46,488 bases of DNA from a bacterium UBP1_UBA4783 (GTDB lineage: Bacteria > Krumholzibacteriota > Krumholzibacteriia > Krumholzibacteriales > Krumholzibacteriaceae): contig DHHB01000084.1 in the NCBI GenBank assembly GCA_002403075.1, positions 77,163-123,650 on the forward strand, read 5' to 3'. A program made the translations under genes and the position numbers. The notes beneath the pieces are model-generated. The model was not told where the DNA came from. It was given only the letters and a program-made list of their open reading frames with translations, and made no database searches. This document shows positions 1 to 9,985 of the stretch, piece after piece. Numbering within the stretch: the stretch's first letter is position 1; every line of letters starts with the position of its first letter.

Positions 1-822
<822 letters not shown>

Positions 823-892
823 CCGCGGCGCGGGCGGGCTCCCCGGCCGCCGCGCGGGCCGGGCCGGCCCCGGAGGCCCGAGAGGAGGGGCC

Positions 893-1957
893 GTGTTCAG
901 ATTTCTCAAGCGTTTCCACGAGCGTGCGGGTCTTCCGCCGGGCGCGATCGTCCATATCGGCGAGCGGAAGGTCGAGAAGGTCCGCATCACGGTCATCGAC
1001 TACGGCGAGGACCGGTTCGAGGAACGCGTCGTGGACCGCGTCGAGGAATGCTTCCCGTACAAGGACCGGCCGACGACGACGTGGATCAACGTCGACGGGG
1101 TGCACGACGTCTCGGTCGTCGAGAAGATCGGAGCCTGCTACGGCATCCACCCGATCGTTCTCGAGGACGTGGTCAACACGATCGACCGCCCGAAGATGCT
1201 CGATTTCGGGGGGTACCTTTTCATCTCGCTCAAGATGCTCTACTTCGAGGACGGGAATCCCGGCGTCAAGGTGGAGCAGGTGAGCCTCGTGCTGGGCCCC
1301 TCGTTCGTCATCTCGTTTCAGGAGGACGGGGGAGACGTCTTCGATCCGGTGCGGGAGCGGATTCGGAGCGGCGCCGAGCGTATCCGCCGCTCCGGGGCCG
1401 ATTACCTCGCCTATTCGCTCATCGACGCCGTCGTCGACGGCTACTTCGTCGTCTTCGAGTGGCTCGGCGACCGGATCGAGGAGATACAGGAGCGCCTCGT
1501 CGCGGCGCCGACGGCCGAGAGCGTGCAGGGGTTCCATCAGCTCAAACGCGAGCTCATCGAGTTGCGCCGGGCGGTCTGGCCGCTTCGAGACGTCATTTCG
1601 AACCTCGAGCGGAACGAAACGCCGCTCGTCCGCCCCGAGACCGCTCCGTTCCTCCGGAACGTGTACGGCCATACGATCGAGATCATCGAGACGATCGAAT
1701 CGTTCCGGGATCTCGTCGCCGGCATGATGGATCTCTACCTCTCGAGCCTCAGCATGAAGCTGAACGAGGTGATGAAGGTGCTGACGATCATCGCCACCAT
1801 CTTCATCCCGCTCACGTTCATCGTCGGCATCTACGGCATGAACTTCCGGCACATGCCGGAGCTCGGCTGGCGGTACGGCTATCCGGCGGTCATGCTCGCG
1901 ATCCTCGGCATCGCGGTGGCCATGCTCGCCTACTTCCGCAGGAAGAAGTGGCTCTGA
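893..1957 (+). CDS. corA: CorA-family magnesium/divalent cation transporter
   Basis: Inner-membrane homopentameric Mg2+ (possibly Co2+/Ni2+) channel. At 354 residues it has the usual CorA length: a large N-terminal cytoplasmic funnel domain, a long acidic and basic helix, then two C-terminal transmembrane helices. The signature YGMNF sits at the end of TM1 (Gly315-Met316-Asn317), and the chain ends in a basic tail (FRRKKWL) as expected. The GTG start is supported by AGGAGGGG just upstream. Its stop codon directly abuts the stop of the convergent epimerase gene with no base between, so there is no room for a separate terminator. Confidence 0.95.
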   Translation: MFRFLKRFHERAGLPPGAIVHIGERKVEKVRITVIDYGEDRFEERVVDRVEECFPYKDRPTTTWINVDGVHDVSVVEKIGACYGIHPIVLEDVVNTIDRPKMLDFGGYLFISLKMLYFEDGNPGVKVEQVSLVLGPSFVISFQEDGGDVFDPVRERIRSGAERIRRSGADYLAYSLIDAVVDGYFVVFEWLGDRIEEIQERLVAAPTAESVQGFHQLKRELIELRRAVWPLRDVISNLERNETPLVRPETAPFLRNVYGHTIEIIETIESFRDLVAGMMDLYLSSLSMKLNEVMKVLTIIATIFIPLTFIVGIYGMNFRHMPELGWRYGYPAVMLAILGIAVAMLAYFRRKKWL

Positions 1958-2365
1958 TCATTTCTCGATGAGCTCGACGAGAACACCCGCCGTCGATTTC
2001 GGGTGCAGAAAGGCGACCGGTTTCCCCTCGGCGCCGGTCCGGGCGACCGTGTCCACGAGCTGAACGCCGCTCTCGCCGAGCTCGCGGAGCGTCGAGGCGA
2101 TATCGGCGACCTCGAAGCACAGGTGGTGGACGCCGGGGCCCCGCTGGGAGACGAACTTCGAGACGGGGCTGTTCTCGCCGATCCCCTCGAGGAGCTCGAT
2201 CGTCGTGTTGCCGGTCGAGAGGAAGGCGATTTTGACGCCTCGTTCGGGGACGGTCTTCTCCTCGACGCAGGGGATGCCGAGCGCGCCGCAGAAGATCTTC
2301 TTGGCCTCTTCGAGGTTCGGGACGGCGACGCCGATGTGATCGATCGCCTCGAGTCTGCGATTCAC
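1958..2365 (-). CDS. mce: methylmalonyl-CoA epimerase
   Basis: Interconverts (S)- and (R)-methylmalonyl-CoA, linking propionyl-CoA carboxylase to the mutase. The 135-residue protein has the vicinal-oxygen-chelate fold pattern: DHIGVAVPNLEEA at the N-terminus carries the first metal His, GPGVHHLCFEV the second, and VLVELIE near the C-terminus the metal Glu. The GTG start is preceded by GGAGGT at good spacing. It is the last gene of a minus-strand operon pccB-mutase-mce, 52 bp after the mutase stop. Tail-to-tail with corA with zero spacing. Confidence 0.96.
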   Translation of the reverse strand: MNRRLEAIDHIGVAVPNLEEAKKIFCGALGIPCVEEKTVPERGVKIAFLSTGNTTIELLEGIGENSPVSKFVSQRGPGVHHLCFEVADIASTLRELGESGVQLVDTVARTGAEGKPVAFLHPKSTAGVLVELIEK

Positions 2366-2417
2366 CGTGGTACCTCCGTGAAGAAACGGGCCGATCGTGA
2401 AGACGCGCGGGGCGCGC

Positions 2418-4082
2418 CTACGCCGTCGCGCCGGGGGCGTACCGGCCGAAGGCCGTCTCGAGCGCGGCCGAAATCTCGCCGAGCGTGCAGCGCTCTTGTA
2501 CCGCCGAAACGATGAGCGGCATGAGGTTCTCGCTCGAGCGCGCCGCTCGCGAGAGATCCCGCAGGAGCCCGGCGGCGCGCGCTGCGTCGCGTTCCCGGCG
2601 GAGCGTCTCGAGGCGCGAGCGCTGCCTGTCCGCCACGGCGGGATCGATCCGGAAGAGCCCGCTCCGCGGCGGTCCCGCGTCGGCGTACCGGTTGACCCCG
2701 ACGACGCCGATCGAGCCTTCCTCGATCCCTTTCTGGTAGCGGTAGGCGCTTCGCTCGATCTCGCGCTGCGGGAACCTCGCCTCGATCGCGGCGATCATTC
2801 CTCCCATCTCCTCGATCGTCTTCATGAGCGCGATCGTCCGCGATTCGATCTCTCCGGTGAGACTCTCGACGAACCACGAACCGCCGACCGGGTCGACGGT
2901 GTCGCAGACGCCCGACTCCTCGGCGATCACCTGCTGCGTGCGCAGCGCCGTGAGCGCGGCTTCCTCGGAAGGGAGGTTGAGCGCCTCGTCCTTCGAGTTC
3001 GTGTGGAGCGACTGCGTGCCGCCGAGAACCGCCGCGAGCGCCTGAAGCGTCACGCGGATGACGTTGTTCTCGTATTGCTGGGCCGTCAGGGTGCAGCCGG
3101 CCGTTTGCGTGTGGAAGCGCAGCAGCATCGATCGCTCGCTTTTCGCGCCGAACCGCTCCTTCATGATCCGCGCCCAGAGGCGCCGCGCGGCGCGGAACTT
3201 CGCGATCTCCTCGAACAGGTTGTTGTGAACGCCGAAGAAGAAGGACAGCCGGGGGGCGAAATCGTCGACCGAAAGCCCCGCCGCGACGGCGGCCTCGACG
3301 TAGGCGACGGCGTCGGCCAGCGTAAAGGCGATCTCCTGCACGGCGGTCGAGCCGGCCTCGCGGATGTGGTAGCCGCTGATGCTGATCGTGTTCCACGCGG
3401 GGGTGTTGGCCCTGCACCAGGCGAAGACGTCGGTGACGAGCCGCATGGACGGCGCGGGGGGGTAGATGTACGTTCCCCGCGCGTAGTACTCCTTGAGGAT
3501 GTCGTTCTGTATCGTTCCCGAGATCTTCGAGAGGGGGACCCCCGTTTCCTCCGCGAGGGCGGCGTACATGGCGAGCAGGATCGCCGCCGTGGCGTTGATC
3601 GTCATGGACGTGCTCACGCGATCGAGGGGGATGTCCTTCATCAAGACCCTGAAGTCGTCGATGGAATCGATTGCGACTCCGACTCTTCCAACCTCGCCGG
3701 CGGCCATCGGATGGTCCGAGTCGTACCCCATCTGCGTCGGCAGATCGAAGGCGACGGAGAGCCCCGTCTGGCCGCGCTCGAGGAGATACCGGAACCGCGC
3801 GTTCGTCTCCTCCGCGGAGCCGAAGCCCGCGTACTGGCGCATCGTCCAGAACTTACCGCGGAACATGTTCGGGTAGACCCCTCTCGTGAAGGGGTACGTT
3901 CCCGGAAAGCCGATCTCTTCCCCGTAGCGCTCCCCGGGGAAGTCGAGAGGGGTGTAGAGGGGTTCGATCCCTATTCCGGAAGAGGTCTCGAAGGCGGGGC
4001 TCCGCTCGCCTCCTTTGGCGCGGAACGGCTCGTAGGCGCGTTCGCGCCACGCGCGGAATCGTTCGCCGAGGTCGTCTCTCAT
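2418..4082 (-). CDS. mcmA1: methylmalonyl-CoA mutase, catalytic (large) subunit without B12 domain
   Basis: Catalyses the radical rearrangement of (R)-methylmalonyl-CoA to succinyl-CoA together with a cobalamin-binding partner. The 554 residues cover only the TIM-barrel catalytic part: FPGTYPFTRGVYPNMFRGKFWTMRQYAGF (split in the family into substrate-channel and Tyr/Arg contacts), then SVAFDLPTQMGYDSDHP, and GSWFVESLT near the C-terminal end. There is no DxHxxG cobalamin-binding domain, so this is the two-polypeptide form and a separate small B12 subunit of about 130 residues must be encoded outside the window. It lies 13 bp after pccB and 52 bp before mce in one operon. No meaB/argK chaperone gene is present here. 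Confidence 0.95.
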   Translation of the reverse strand: MRDDLGERFRAWRERAYEPFRAKGGERSPAFETSSGIGIEPLYTPLDFPGERYGEEIGFPGTYPFTRGVYPNMFRGKFWTMRQYAGFGSAEETNARFRYLLERGQTGLSVAFDLPTQMGYDSDHPMAAGEVGRVGVAIDSIDDFRVLMKDIPLDRVSTSMTINATAAILLAMYAALAEETGVPLSKISGTIQNDILKEYYARGTYIYPPAPSMRLVTDVFAWCRANTPAWNTISISGYHIREAGSTAVQEIAFTLADAVAYVEAAVAAGLSVDDFAPRLSFFFGVHNNLFEEIAKFRAARRLWARIMKERFGAKSERSMLLRFHTQTAGCTLTAQQYENNVIRVTLQALAAVLGGTQSLHTNSKDEALNLPSEEAALTALRTQQVIAEESGVCDTVDPVGGSWFVESLTGEIESRTIALMKTIEEMGGMIAAIEARFPQREIERSAYRYQKGIEEGSIGVVGVNRYADAGPPRSGLFRIDPAVADRQRSRLETLRRERDAARAAGLLRDLSRAARSSENLMPLIVSAVQERCTLGEISAALETAFGRYAPGATA

Positions 4083-4095
4083 CGCCGCATCGCTT

Positions 4096-5649
4096 CTAGA
4101 GCGGGATATTCCCGTGTTTTTTCGGCGGCAGCTGCTGCCGCTTGTTGATGAGGTTCTCGAGCGCGTGAATGATCATCGGCCGGGTGTTCTCCGGCATGAT
4201 GACGTCGTCGAGATAGCCGAAGCTCGCGGCGATGTACGGATTCGCGAACTTCTCCGTGTACATGTCGATGTATTTCTGGAGCTCCGCGTCGGGGTCCTTG
4301 GAGGCCGCGATCTCCTTCCGGTAGAGGATGTTGACCGCGCCCTCGGCCCCCATGACGGCGATCTCGGCCGTGGGCCAGGCGACGTTGTAGTCGCCGCGGA
4401 TGTGCTTGCTCGACATGACGCAGTACGCTCCGCCGTACGCCTTGCGCGTGATGATCGTCAGCTTCGGCACGGTCGCCTCGCAGTAGGCGAAGATGAGCTT
4501 GGCGCCGTGGCGGATGATGCCGCCCCACTCCTGGTTCGTTCCCGGGAGGAAGCCCGGAACGTCCTCGAACGTGACGAGGGGGATGTTGAAGGCGTCGCAG
4601 AACCGGATGAACCGGGCGCCCTTGATCGAGCTGTCGATGTCGAGCACGCCCGCCATGTGGAGCGGCTGATTCGCGACGATGCCGACGACGTGGCCGTTCA
4701 GCCGCGCGAAGCCCACGACGATGTTCTTCGCCCAGAGCGGCTGAACCTCGAAGAAGGAGCCGTTGTCGACGACGAGATGGACGACGTCGACGATGTCGTA
4801 CGGCTGCCGGGGATCGTCGGGGACGATGTCGTTGAGCTTCGGTTCGCGGCGCCCGGGATCGTCGGTGGGGGGCGTGTACGGCGGGTCCTCGAGGTTGTTC
4901 TGCGGTAGGAAGGAGAGGAGCTCCTTGATCATGTTGATGCAGTTTTCGTCGTTCTCGGCGACGAAGTGCGCGACGCCGCTCTTGCTGTTGTGCGTGAGCG
5001 CTCCGCCGAGCTCCTCGAAGGTCACGTCCTCGTGCGTGACCTTTTTAATGACGTTCGGACCGGTGATGAACATGTGGCTCGTGTCCTTCACCATGAAAAT
5101 GAAATCGGTGATCGCGGGGGAATAGACGGCCCCGCCGGCGCATGGCCCCATGATCGCGGATATCTGCGGCACGACCCCCGAGGAGAGGGTGTTGCGGAGA
5201 AATATATCGGCGTAGCCGCCGAGGCTCGCGACGCCCTCCTGAATGCGGGCGCCGCCGCTGTCGCAGAGCCCGACGACCGGGGCGCCGTTCTCCATCGCCA
5301 TGTCGAGCAGACGGGTGATCTTTCCCGCGTTGGCCTCGCTGAGGGAGCCGCCGAAGACGGTGAAATCCTGCGCGAAGGCGAAGATGTTGCGCCCGTTCAC
5401 GAGGCCGTGGCCGCACACGACGCCTTCGCCGATGATCTTCTGATCCTCCATGCCGGGCCACGTCGACCGGTGCGTCACGAAGACGCCGAGCTCCTGAAAC
5501 GTGCCCTCGTCGAAGAGCATGTGGATCCGCTCGCGGGCGGTGAGACGCCCCGATTCGTGGATCTTCTGCATTCGATCGACGCCCCCGCCGAGGAGCGCCT
5601 GCTCGCGATGCTTCGCGAGGACTTCGAACTTCTCTTTCTTGGATTGCAC
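4096..5649 (-). CDS. pccB: propionyl-CoA carboxylase beta subunit (acyl-CoA carboxyltransferase)
   Basis: Carboxyltransferase that moves CO2 from carboxybiotin to propionyl-CoA to give methylmalonyl-CoA, or runs as the alpha subunit of methylmalonyl-CoA decarboxylase. It is 517 residues, the normal length. The N-terminal crotonase-like half has SGGARIQEGVASLGGYADIF (about 131-150); the C-terminal half has DVPGFLPGTNQEWGGIIRHG and the AYGGAYCVM oxyanion loop. The GTG start is preceded by GAGGAGGT. It is the first gene of the minus-strand operon with the mutase and epimerase, which supports propionate-pathway use. Biotin carboxylase and biotin carrier genes are not in the window, so carboxylase versus decarboxylase cannot be settled here. 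Confidence 0.94.
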   Translation of the reverse strand: MQSKKEKFEVLAKHREQALLGGGVDRMQKIHESGRLTARERIHMLFDEGTFQELGVFVTHRSTWPGMEDQKIIGEGVVCGHGLVNGRNIFAFAQDFTVFGGSLSEANAGKITRLLDMAMENGAPVVGLCDSGGARIQEGVASLGGYADIFLRNTLSSGVVPQISAIMGPCAGGAVYSPAITDFIFMVKDTSHMFITGPNVIKKVTHEDVTFEELGGALTHNSKSGVAHFVAENDENCINMIKELLSFLPQNNLEDPPYTPPTDDPGRREPKLNDIVPDDPRQPYDIVDVVHLVVDNGSFFEVQPLWAKNIVVGFARLNGHVVGIVANQPLHMAGVLDIDSSIKGARFIRFCDAFNIPLVTFEDVPGFLPGTNQEWGGIIRHGAKLIFAYCEATVPKLTIITRKAYGGAYCVMSSKHIRGDYNVAWPTAEIAVMGAEGAVNILYRKEIAASKDPDAELQKYIDMYTEKFANPYIAASFGYLDDVIMPENTRPMIIHALENLINKRQQLPPKKHGNIPL

Positions 5650-5774
5650 GGAATATACCTCCTCGGCTGGCCCGGCCCCGCCGGTCCGCTCCGCGTCCGC
5701 GCGGGCCTGTCCGCATAGTCCGGCATTCTACCGCACGCGCCGCGCGGGGGTCAATCGCAATGTGCCGAAAGGCG

Positions 5775-5803
5775 TTGTGCGGGCCGCGGGCAGCGTGTAT
5801 CAT
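5775..5803 (+). promoter_or_regulatory. candidate sigma-70 promoter of the lipoprotein gene
   Basis: TTGTGC and TATCAT separated by 17 bp, about 60 bp upstream of the lipoprotein start at 5865. It lies in the divergent gap between pccB (minus) and the lipoprotein (plus). Confidence 0.45.
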
Positions 5804-5864
5804 GGTCCTGATCGGCCTTGCGGGGCCGGGTCGAACGATGCATCGTATACAAGGAGGTAGTGAA

Positions 5865-6428
5865 ATGGTCTTTCGCATCCGCTCTCTCGCAGTCGCCGCC
5901 GCGGCCGTTCTCGTATGTTTCTCGTGCGCGAAGAAGGAACAGCAGGCCGAATCGGGAGCCGCCGGTTCGGCGGCCGGCGACTCGACGATCAAGTACGTCT
6001 CCGACGAGGTGAGCTTCGGCGCGTTTTTCGACGCCGAGGGAACCAAGCGAACGATCGGGATCAAAGGCGCGAAGGATACGAAGCTTTTCATCATCGTCTC
6101 GTTTCCGGCGACGCTGCAGATAGGCGCCGTCGAATGGCGTCTCGTGCTGCCCGAGGGCGTCACGATCGAATACGACAAATTCTACGAGAAACGGGCGGCG
6201 CTGCTCGGAACCTTCGAGCACGGCATCAGCGAGACCTTCCCCTGCATCGCAGGGCCGAAGCTCGTGCTGCACGAGCTCGTGCTGAAGGTGCCTGCCGGGA
6301 TCGAGAACGGCGAAATCAGCATCATGCCGAGCCACACCGGAAACATTCTCGGCGTGGCGGTCTGCGACGAGAATTTTCCCATCGTAGAGGCGTCCGCGTA
6401 CAAGGCGATCATCAATCCCGCGGACTGA
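5865..6428 (+). CDS. predicted lipoprotein of unknown function
   Basis: A 187-residue protein whose start is fixed by AAGGAGG seven bases before the ATG at 5865; the open frame continues upstream but without support. It begins with a short basic stretch and a hydrophobic signal segment (SLAVAAAAVLVCFSC) ending in a Cys at a lipobox-like site, followed by a charged Ala/Gly/Ser linker. So it is probably lipid-anchored in the periplasm or outer membrane. The rest reads as beta-strands (IKGAKDTKLFIIVSFPA, WRLVLPEGVTIEYD) like an immunoglobulin-like or cohesin-type fold, but I recognise no family. It stands between the propionate operon and a secreted protease 41 bp downstream. Confidence 0.75.
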   Translation: MVFRIRSLAVAAAAVLVCFSCAKKEQQAESGAAGSAAGDSTIKYVSDEVSFGAFFDAEGTKRTIGIKGAKDTKLFIIVSFPATLQIGAVEWRLVLPEGVTIEYDKFYEKRAALLGTFEHGISETFPCIAGPKLVLHELVLKVPAGIENGEISIMPSHTGNILGVAVCDENFPIVEASAYKAIINPAD

Positions 6429-6469
6429 TGCGCGGCGCGAAGCGCGCGCCGTGAACGACGGGTGATGAA

Positions 6470-9289
6470 TTGAAAGCTCGCATCCTCGCGCTCGCAATCC
6501 CGCTCGTCGCGCTCGCCTCATGGCCCGGCGCGCGAAGCGGCGTCGTATCGCCGCGCGGCGGAGGGCCGTATCCCGAGGCGTACCGAGAGGTCATGGCGCG
6601 CCACAAGGGCGCCTTCACCCTCGGGCGCGCCTGGATCGATCGTCTCGAGCGCCAGCGAAGGGGGGACGGACGCTTCCGCGAGGTCTCCTCGGCGGCTGAG
6701 ACGCCGCTCCTTTCGCCGCAGCGCGCCCTCGCCGGCCGGCTCGGCATCCCCGTCGTTCTCGGGACCTACGCCGGAATAACGAACCCCCCCGTCACGAACG
6801 TCGCCATCGACAGGCTGCTCTTCACCGGGCCGTGGACCCCCGGCACGATGACGCAGTACTGGAGCGAAGTGTCGTTCGGTCTCCTCGAGGTCGGGGGAGC
6901 GGTGTACGACTGGGTGCAGCTCGCGCAGAACGAGGCGTACTACACCGGAGGGATCTACCAAGGGCTTTATCCCGGCCAGTCCCGCACGGGAGAGCTGATA
7001 CGGGAGATCCTCGACGCCCGCGACGCCGCGGTCGATTTCGGCGCCTACGACAACGACGGACCCGACGGCGTCCCGAACTCGGGCGACGACGACGGATACG
7101 TCGACGTGCTTCTCGTCGTCCATCCGACCTACGGCGCCGAGTGCGACAACACCGCCCACATGTGGTCCCATTCGTGGCGGTACTCGTCCTGGCCCGAGTC
7201 GGGAGGCCAGCCCTACCGCACGAACGATCCCGCGGCGGGCGGCGGCACGGTGCGGATCGACGATTACATCATCGTGCCGGCGGTCTCCTGCACGATCGGG
7301 ATGATAGAGATCGGCGTCATCTGCCACGAGGTCGGGCACGCGATCGGGCTGCCGGATCTCTACGACTACAACGGAGGCGGCAGCGGCATCGGCTACTGGG
7401 GGCTCATGGGCGCCGGAAACTGGAATACGCCCTCGTCGCCGGCGCATCCCGACGCCTGGTGCCGCGAGCAGCTCGGGTGGCTGAATCCGGTCGAGATCGA
7501 CTGGAGGCCGCGCAGCGTCTCGCTGCGGCCCGTGGAAACGAACGCCGACGCCGTGAAGCTTCCCCTGCCCACGAGACGGTTCGCCCGGAGAGAATACGCC
7601 ACCGGCGACGCGGGGCTCGTCTGCGGCTATCTGGGCGCCGAAGCGGTCGAGCGCGGCTGGCCGGGCGGCGAGGGATACGGAAACGGCTGGCGCGAATCGA
7701 TGATCCGCGAGTTCGCGGTCGACGAGTCGCGCCCCGTGAACCTGCGGTACGACGTGTCGATCGAGGCCGAGGACGACTACGATTTCGGCATGCTCGTGCT
7801 CGAGCGGGACGGCGCCGCGGACACGCTCGCGCGCTACACGGGCCGGAGCGCGCTCCGCGAGACGATCGATCTCGGCGCGCGCCTCCCGGCGGGACCGTGC
7901 GATTTCACGCTGCGGTTCCTCTTCGTCTCCGACGAGAGCTGGAGCGACGAGGACGGCTACTACAACTCCCGCGGCGGCTATTCGTTCACGATCGACGACG
8001 TGTCGGTATCGGGCGGCGGCCTCGATTACACAGCGGACTTCGAGCTCGACGCGGGCGGATGGCGCTTCGACGGAGAGCCCGCCGAGTACTTCATCGTCGA
8101 GAACCGCAGGCGCCTCGGTTTCGACGCGAACCTGCGGGGGCAGGGGATGCTCGTCTATCACGCCGAGAACAGCATCGCGTGGACCGACGCGGGCAACAGC
8201 GGCGGATCGAGCAACGGTCAATGCCGCGGGCTCGTCGTCGAAGAGGCTGACGGGCAGTACAACCTCCTCGTTCCGAGCTTTCAGGGAGGGAACTACGGCG
8301 ACACCGGAGATCCCTTCCCGGGAAGCACGGACAACCGCTCTTTCGGTCCGACGACCGTGCCGCGAAGCCACACGAACGGCGGACGGCCGACGCGCATCGC
8401 CATATCCGGGATCTCGGTCGGCTCGTCGGGAAGCGTTTCGGCGACGTTCGCCGGCGGGATGAGCGCCCCCTCGATCGCGAGCGTCGAGCCCGATACGATC
8501 GACAAGCTCCGCGACGGCGAAACGGCGCTCGATATCCGGGGCGCCGGAATCCTCTACGGCGCGGGCTGCGCGCTCGCGAGCGGCTCGGATACCGTCCGGG
8601 CGACGTCCGTCGAGTGGCTCGGCGAGAACAGGATCGTCGCCGTCATACCGGTCGAAGGGCTCTTCGCCGGAGCGTGGAGCCTCGTCGTCGCGAGCGGGGA
8701 CGGCCAGACCGCCTCTCTCGCGCGGGCCGTCGCCGTCGTATCTGTGTACCGGACCGCCTCGGTCGCCGAGGGCGCGAGGGATCTCGTCGTGTCGTGGACC
8801 CTCGAGCCTATCGAGGGGATCCGCGGCTGTCTCCTGTACCGTTCGTCGGGCGGGGCCCCGTTCGCGCCCGTCACGGCGGACACGCTCCGCGGCGACGACG
8901 GAGCGTTCTCGTTTCGGGACGAGCTCGTCGAGCTCGGCGTCGATTACTCCTACCGCATCGTCACCTATCTCGACGGCGGCGTCGAGGAGCCGTACGTGCT
9001 CGCCGGACCGTACCGGATCGGCGTCGAACCGTCCGTCCTGAACTATCCGAATCCGTTCAACGCCGGAACGACGATCAGGTTCTTCGTGCCGGAAAGGGGC
9101 CCGGTCGAAGTGGACGTGTACGACGTTTCGGGAAAGCGAGTGGACCGCGTCGTCGCGGGGGAGCGCGAGCGGGGCGCGCACGAGATCGTGTGGCGGCCCG
9201 CGGCCCGCGGGTTCGGGGCGGGCGTCTACTTCTGCGTATTCCGGTCGGGGGTCGCGTCGAGAACGGTCAAGATGATCTACGTGCCCTGA
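6470..9289 (+). CDS. secreted M6-like zinc metalloprotease with FlgD/T9SS-type C-terminal domain
   Basis: A 939-residue exported protease. A signal peptide (about residues 1-23) follows a TTG start at 6470, chosen because it is the only start directly before the signal sequence. The M6-family zinc site is HEVGHAIGLPDLYDYNGG, with His286, Glu287 and His290; the following GYWGLMGAGNW is the usual Met-turn region. Beta-rich modules follow, including an IPT/TIG-like segment (SVEPDTIDKLRDG) and a fibronectin-like stretch. The last 90 residues start NYPNPFNAGTTIRFF and contain VEVDVYDVSGKRV and GAGVYF, the FlgD Ig-like/T9SS type-A tail common in FCB bacteria. It probably acts outside the cell or on the surface. 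Its stop lies 10 bp from the stop of the convergent barrel gene. Confidence 0.92.
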   Translation: MKARILALAIPLVALASWPGARSGVVSPRGGGPYPEAYREVMARHKGAFTLGRAWIDRLERQRRGDGRFREVSSAAETPLLSPQRALAGRLGIPVVLGTYAGITNPPVTNVAIDRLLFTGPWTPGTMTQYWSEVSFGLLEVGGAVYDWVQLAQNEAYYTGGIYQGLYPGQSRTGELIREILDARDAAVDFGAYDNDGPDGVPNSGDDDGYVDVLLVVHPTYGAECDNTAHMWSHSWRYSSWPESGGQPYRTNDPAAGGGTVRIDDYIIVPAVSCTIGMIEIGVICHEVGHAIGLPDLYDYNGGGSGIGYWGLMGAGNWNTPSSPAHPDAWCREQLGWLNPVEIDWRPRSVSLRPVETNADAVKLPLPTRRFARREYATGDAGLVCGYLGAEAVERGWPGGEGYGNGWRESMIREFAVDESRPVNLRYDVSIEAEDDYDFGMLVLERDGAADTLARYTGRSALRETIDLGARLPAGPCDFTLRFLFVSDESWSDEDGYYNSRGGYSFTIDDVSVSGGGLDYTADFELDAGGWRFDGEPAEYFIVENRRRLGFDANLRGQGMLVYHAENSIAWTDAGNSGGSSNGQCRGLVVEEADGQYNLLVPSFQGGNYGDTGDPFPGSTDNRSFGPTTVPRSHTNGGRPTRIAISGISVGSSGSVSATFAGGMSAPSIASVEPDTIDKLRDGETALDIRGAGILYGAGCALASGSDTVRATSVEWLGENRIVAVIPVEGLFAGAWSLVVASGDGQTASLARAVAVVSVYRTASVAEGARDLVVSWTLEPIEGIRGCLLYRSSGGAPFAPVTADTLRGDDGAFSFRDELVELGVDYSYRIVTYLDGGVEEPYVLAGPYRIGVEPSVLNYPNPFNAGTTIRFFVPERGPVEVDVYDVSGKRVDRVVAGERERGAHEIVWRPAARGFGAGVYFCVFRSGVASRTVKMIYVP

Positions 9290-9299
9290 GTCCGACCCG

Positions 9300-9893
9300 T
9301 CAGAATGTGTACACGGCGCCGAGCGAAAGCCCCACGTGCATGAACCGTTCCTCGCTCGTCGTCACGTCGATCCTGTTGAACCGGTAGATCCGGTATCGGT
9401 AGGGCGTGATCCAGAAACTCGCCTCGGCTTCCAGAAGAAAACGCTCGAAGAGCGATCGCGTCGCGCCGACGCCGGCGCAGAGGTAGAACGTCGTCTGCGC
9501 CGGCCGGAACGACTCGGTCGGCGTTACGGTGACGGGATCCACCGTCAGGAATCCCACGCCGCACCGGGCGACCGGGCGGTAGGGAATGAGCACCGGAAAG
9601 ACGGCGGCGAGACCGAGCCGGTAATCGAACCCCCCGACGTCGACGCCGGAACCCTCCGTGTCGAAGAATCCTATCGAGTTCTCGAAATAGATGTCGCCCG
9701 CGAGCTCGTATCGAAGCGCCGCTTTCGCTCCGACGGCGTTTCCGAGATCGAAGAAGTCGCCGTCGAAGATATAGTAGCTCACGGCGGCGGAGGCGGCGAT
9801 CCGCCGCGGCAGCTCGGCGCGGACGCGCGCCGCGAAGAGGACCGCGACGGCGACCGCCGAAACGGCGAGCGCGATGCCGCGCGTTCTTGTCAT
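9300..9893 (-). CDS. small outer-membrane beta-barrel protein
   Basis: The start at 9893 gives 197 residues beginning MTRTRGIALAVSAVAVAVLF and ending the signal peptide near RVRA; the longer frame to 10073 lacks a signal and would run into wecB. The mature part alternates polar and aromatic/hydrophobic residues in short strands (ASAAVSYYIFDGDFF, TTFYLCAGVGATRS, FRLEAEASFW-like) and ends in a terminal Phe (GLSLGAVYTF), as barrels recognised by BamA do. It resembles the OmpW/opacity-type small barrels in size, but no specific family mark is visible. It lies downstream of wecB on the same strand with a 92-bp gap. Confidence 0.7.
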   Translation of the reverse strand: MTRTRGIALAVSAVAVAVLFAARVRAELPRRIAASAAVSYYIFDGDFFDLGNAVGAKAALRYELAGDIYFENSIGFFDTEGSGVDVGGFDYRLGLAAVFPVLIPYRPVARCGVGFLTVDPVTVTPTESFRPAQTTFYLCAGVGATRSLFERFLLEAEASFWITPYRYRIYRFNRIDVTTSEERFMHVGLSLGAVYTF

Positions 9894-9985
9894 CTGCCCG
9901 TCAACTCCCCTCGAACGATCGACGCACGCGTTCCGCCGACCCGTTCCGTAGAACGGTAGCACACGCCGCCGGGCGACGCAAAGCC

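Noticed and set aside
6518..9181. An 887-codon minus-strand frame opposite the M6 protease
   Set aside because: Arg/Asp/Val-rich shadow with no motifs; the plus strand has a signal peptide, zinc site and FlgD-like tail.
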